Positions 14,004-14,064 of a stretch of DNA of 14,064 nt are shown here, piece by piece. Every line of letters starts with the position of its first letter. The stretch's first letter is position 1. The notes under the pieces are model-generated. The model did not search any database. It was not told the DNA's origin and saw nothing but the letters and a program-made list of their open reading frames with translations. The stretch lies in assembly GCA_016929465.1 (NCBI GenBank), contig JAFGIT010000103.1, forward strand, positions 1 to 14,064. Reading direction: 5' to 3'. The position numbers and the translations under genes are program-made. Source of the stretch: JAFGIT01 sp016929465 [NCBI: Candidatus Coatesbacteria bacterium]. Lineage in GTDB: Bacteria; B130-G9.

Positions 14004-14064
14004 CTATCGGTAGCCGGGCCCCGATGAGCTTTTCTTGAGCAGCAATTCAAAGAGCTCCTTCGTC
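14004..14064 (-). CDS. Possible C-terminal end of an upstream minus-strand gene
   Basis: Reading leftward from 14063, the frame gives TKELFELLLKKSSSGPGYR and a TAG at 14006-14004. Its amphipathic, charged composition looks like a genuine protein C-terminus. It would end 57 bp before the oxidase start on the same strand. A second frame is also open through the oxidase ATG, ending in TIEAAK with a 4-bp ATGA overlap, so the assignment is uncertain. Too little is present to identify the protein. Confidence 0.35.
   Translation of the reverse strand, partial: TKELFELLLKKSSSGPGYR

Noticed and set aside
13998-14018. Hairpin GGCTA-tcgg-TAGCC as a terminator between the right-edge gene and the oxidase
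   Set aside because: The stem is only 5 bp without clean extension, and no T-run follows it on the minus strand.
1-14064. CRISPR array, tRNA, rRNA or insertion sequence
   Set aside because: No regularly spaced repeats, tRNA cloverleaf pattern, rRNA segments or transposase motifs were seen on reading both strands by eye.

Overview
The window looks like chromosomal DNA from an uncultivated diderm (Gram-negative-type) bacterium. It carries an RND efflux pump with a lipoprotein-type adaptor, a D-alanine--D-alanine ligase for peptidoglycan, strong GGAG-type ribosome binding sites and one textbook Rho-independent terminator. I cannot name a phylum from sequence alone. Coding is dense, but the centre (about 6.8-11.3 kb) holds broken accessory genes.

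Layout. (1) 1-3725, minus strand: tetR, then an adaptor lipoprotein, then an RND permease that runs off the left edge. The adaptor stop and permease start share one base. The permease has Thr-Asn where the classical TM4 proton-relay Asp-Asp pair sits. (2) 3891-4133, plus: a small DUF6868-like membrane protein, divergent from tetR, with TGAA/TTCA half-sites in the shared upstream DNA. (3) 4419-6665, plus: a large secreted protein with a C39-like papain-fold domain (Cys223/His348/Asp370), an ASH/HYDIN-type domain and two beta modules with Asp-Asp-Gly motifs, closed by a strong terminator. (4) 6841-8565, plus: a KAP-family P-loop NTPase gene, broken by several frameshifts and missing its Walker B region. 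(5) 8894-11261, plus: a tightly packed group of HD-domain phosphohydrolase, Ddl, MntA-like nucleotidyltransferase and a HEPN partner broken by an internal deletion. A promoter and unusual palindromic DNA lie in front of it. (6) 11366-12343, plus: a beta-class DNA methyltransferase with no restriction partner in view. (7) 12417-13946, minus: a GlcD/D-lactate-dehydrogenase-type FAD oxidase, preceded by what may be the last codons of another minus-strand gene.

How the parts fit. The tetR-adaptor-permease block is a standard self-contained efflux unit. The HD-ddl-mntA-hepT block is the most unusual arrangement: a toxin-antitoxin type pair is coupled by overlapping stop and start codons to an essential cell-wall gene, and the toxin reading frame is now destroyed while the antitoxin enzyme stays intact. 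The KAP gene, the HEPN gene and the lone methyltransferase together look like a decaying accessory/defence-type neighbourhood. Several 1-nt indels could instead be assembly errors. I found no convincing CRISPR array, tRNA, rRNA or insertion sequence. I do not see a clearly new complete system; the best leads are the ddl-coupled MNT/HEPN operon, the Asp-less RND permease and the palindromic region at 8694-8789.
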